Below are positions 63,334-64,000 of a DNA stretch of 64,000 nt, piece by piece. Numbering within the stretch: position 1 is the first letter of the stretch; each line of letters opens with the position of its first letter. The translations under genes were made by a program, and so were the position numbers. Under the pieces are notes generated by a model. It was not told the origin of the DNA, did no database searches, and saw only the letters and a list, made by a program, of their open reading frames with translations. Origin of the DNA: Bythopirellula polymerisocia (lineage in GTDB: Bacteria > Planctomycetota > Planctomycetia > Pirellulales > Lacipirellulaceae); contig NZ_SJPS01000009.1 of assembly GCF_007860015.1 (NCBI RefSeq), forward strand, positions 58,629 to 122,628, given 5' to 3'.

Positions 63334-64000
63334 CTACTCCGATGTCGCCCGAAACGGCTCGGGATCCTTGATCGCTACTTGTACCACTTCATCAATCAAC
63401 TTGACCATTCTTGCAGCAAGTCTCTCTGGATATTCACTTGGAACTGTGACATTCCATCGCTTGTTCAGTTCGTCGAGGCAGTACCTTACTCTCTGTCGCA
63501 CATGAGCTGGCATATTGCCTTTAATACCTTCTTCGACATTCCTGAGTACGCCGGCAAGTAACTCTTCCAGTACGGTTGTGTCGTCGCAGCTGTCCGACTC
63601 TTCTGACCCCGATGAAGTGATAGCCCTCTGCTTGGCTGCCAAGACCTTGGGCATGATCTGTTCGAAGAACCGGTCCTGATTCTGCTTCGCCCAATTGAGA
63701 AGGGACCAAGCTCCTGGACTTGGAGCGTCGGAGGGTTCCACATCAGCAACCGCCAACCGATCATACGCCCATGTGGCATCGCGGAAGTAACTCTCCGGGG
63801 TACTCGCAGCGACGCCTTCAAAATGCCCCAGGAACACAACTTCAGCCGGGGAGTCTTCATTGGTGCTGCAGGGTGTGAATAGCGTTCGAAAAGTGCGGCG
63901 CTTGGCGGGGTGATTTGGCAACTGAAATTTGCAGCGCACAGATGTGCAGTTCTTTGAATTTGGGAAGATACGGGCTTTAGCCCTTATCTTCTCCAGATTC
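63334..64000 (-). CDS. Unknown protein, 5'-truncated by the window edge
   Basis: The minus-strand frame is open from 63334 to the window end. A GTG at 63939 would give 201 residues, but in-frame codons continue to the edge (LEKIRAKARIFPNSKNCTSV), so the start is probably outside. The protein is charged and helical, with segments such as WSLLNWAKQNQDRFFEQIMP and MPAHVRQRVRYCLDELNKRW. No family was recognised. Confidence 0.5.
   Translation of the reverse strand, partial: NLEKIRAKARIFPNSKNCTSVRCKFQLPNHPAKRRTFRTLFTPCSTNEDSPAEVVFLGHFEGVAASTPESYFRDATWAYDRLAVADVEPSDAPSPGAWSLLNWAKQNQDRFFEQIMPKVLAAKQRAITSSGSEESDSCDDTTVLEELLAGVLRNVEEGIKGNMPAHVRQRVRYCLDELNKRWNVTVPSEYPERLAARMVKLIDEVVQVAIKDPEPFRATSE

Overview
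The window reads as chromosomal DNA of a planctomycete, most likely Pirellulales. The signs are four DUF1559 pseudopilin-like proteins, many PEP-CTERM proteins, LEPR-type N-termini (ETLESRELLA, KLEDRLLLT), dockerin-like repeats of the form DGDVDGADFLVWQRN, and several secreted sulfatases with a GH99-like/GH38 set.

Left part (about 1-11.6 kb): an integrase-core transposase at the edge, then an integrative element next to a tRNA 3'-end fragment. It carries a tyrosine recombinase, an XRE-type HTH protein, an excisionase-like HTH protein, an iteron-like repeat array, and a tightly coupled minus-strand operon. That operon encodes a sigma factor, an unknown protein, a Sak4-like ATPase, a DUF669 protein, a RusA resolvase, a DEAH helicase and a PrimPol/DUF3987 protein. 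A 481-residue protein of unknown function lies upstream of it. This looks like a self-replicating phage-satellite or ICE-like element without visible virion genes.

Central part (about 13-50.4 kb): a large carbohydrate locus. It holds three GH99-like proteins (one fused to a sulfatase), three further sulfatases, a GH38 alpha-mannosidase, a TIM-barrel isomerase/epimerase, an EEP-family phosphoesterase, an SSS symporter, a CotH-VTC-DUF4956 cluster, two paralogous PEP-CTERM proteins, DUF1559 proteins and lipoproteins, and a GntR-type regulator with a LacI-like sensor. Seven copies of a 12-bp palindrome (ACC-N6-GGT) lie in the upstream regions of these transcription units. At four of the minus-strand units the palindrome sits between TTGACA-like and TATAGT-like hexamers. 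I infer that this is one locally controlled regulon, probably for a sulfated alpha-mannose-containing glycan: secreted sulfatases and GH99 enzymes cut outside, the symporter imports, and signal-less GH38 finishes inside.

Right part (about 50.4-64 kb): a gene-poor stretch, five tandem PEP-CTERM genes, an FAD-dependent phytoene-desaturase-like oxidoreductase, a CDF transporter, a bacterial eRF1-like protein, a small membrane protein, a nucleoside-hydrolase-like protein, gene remnants and two families of short dispersed repeats. The last gene runs off the window edge.
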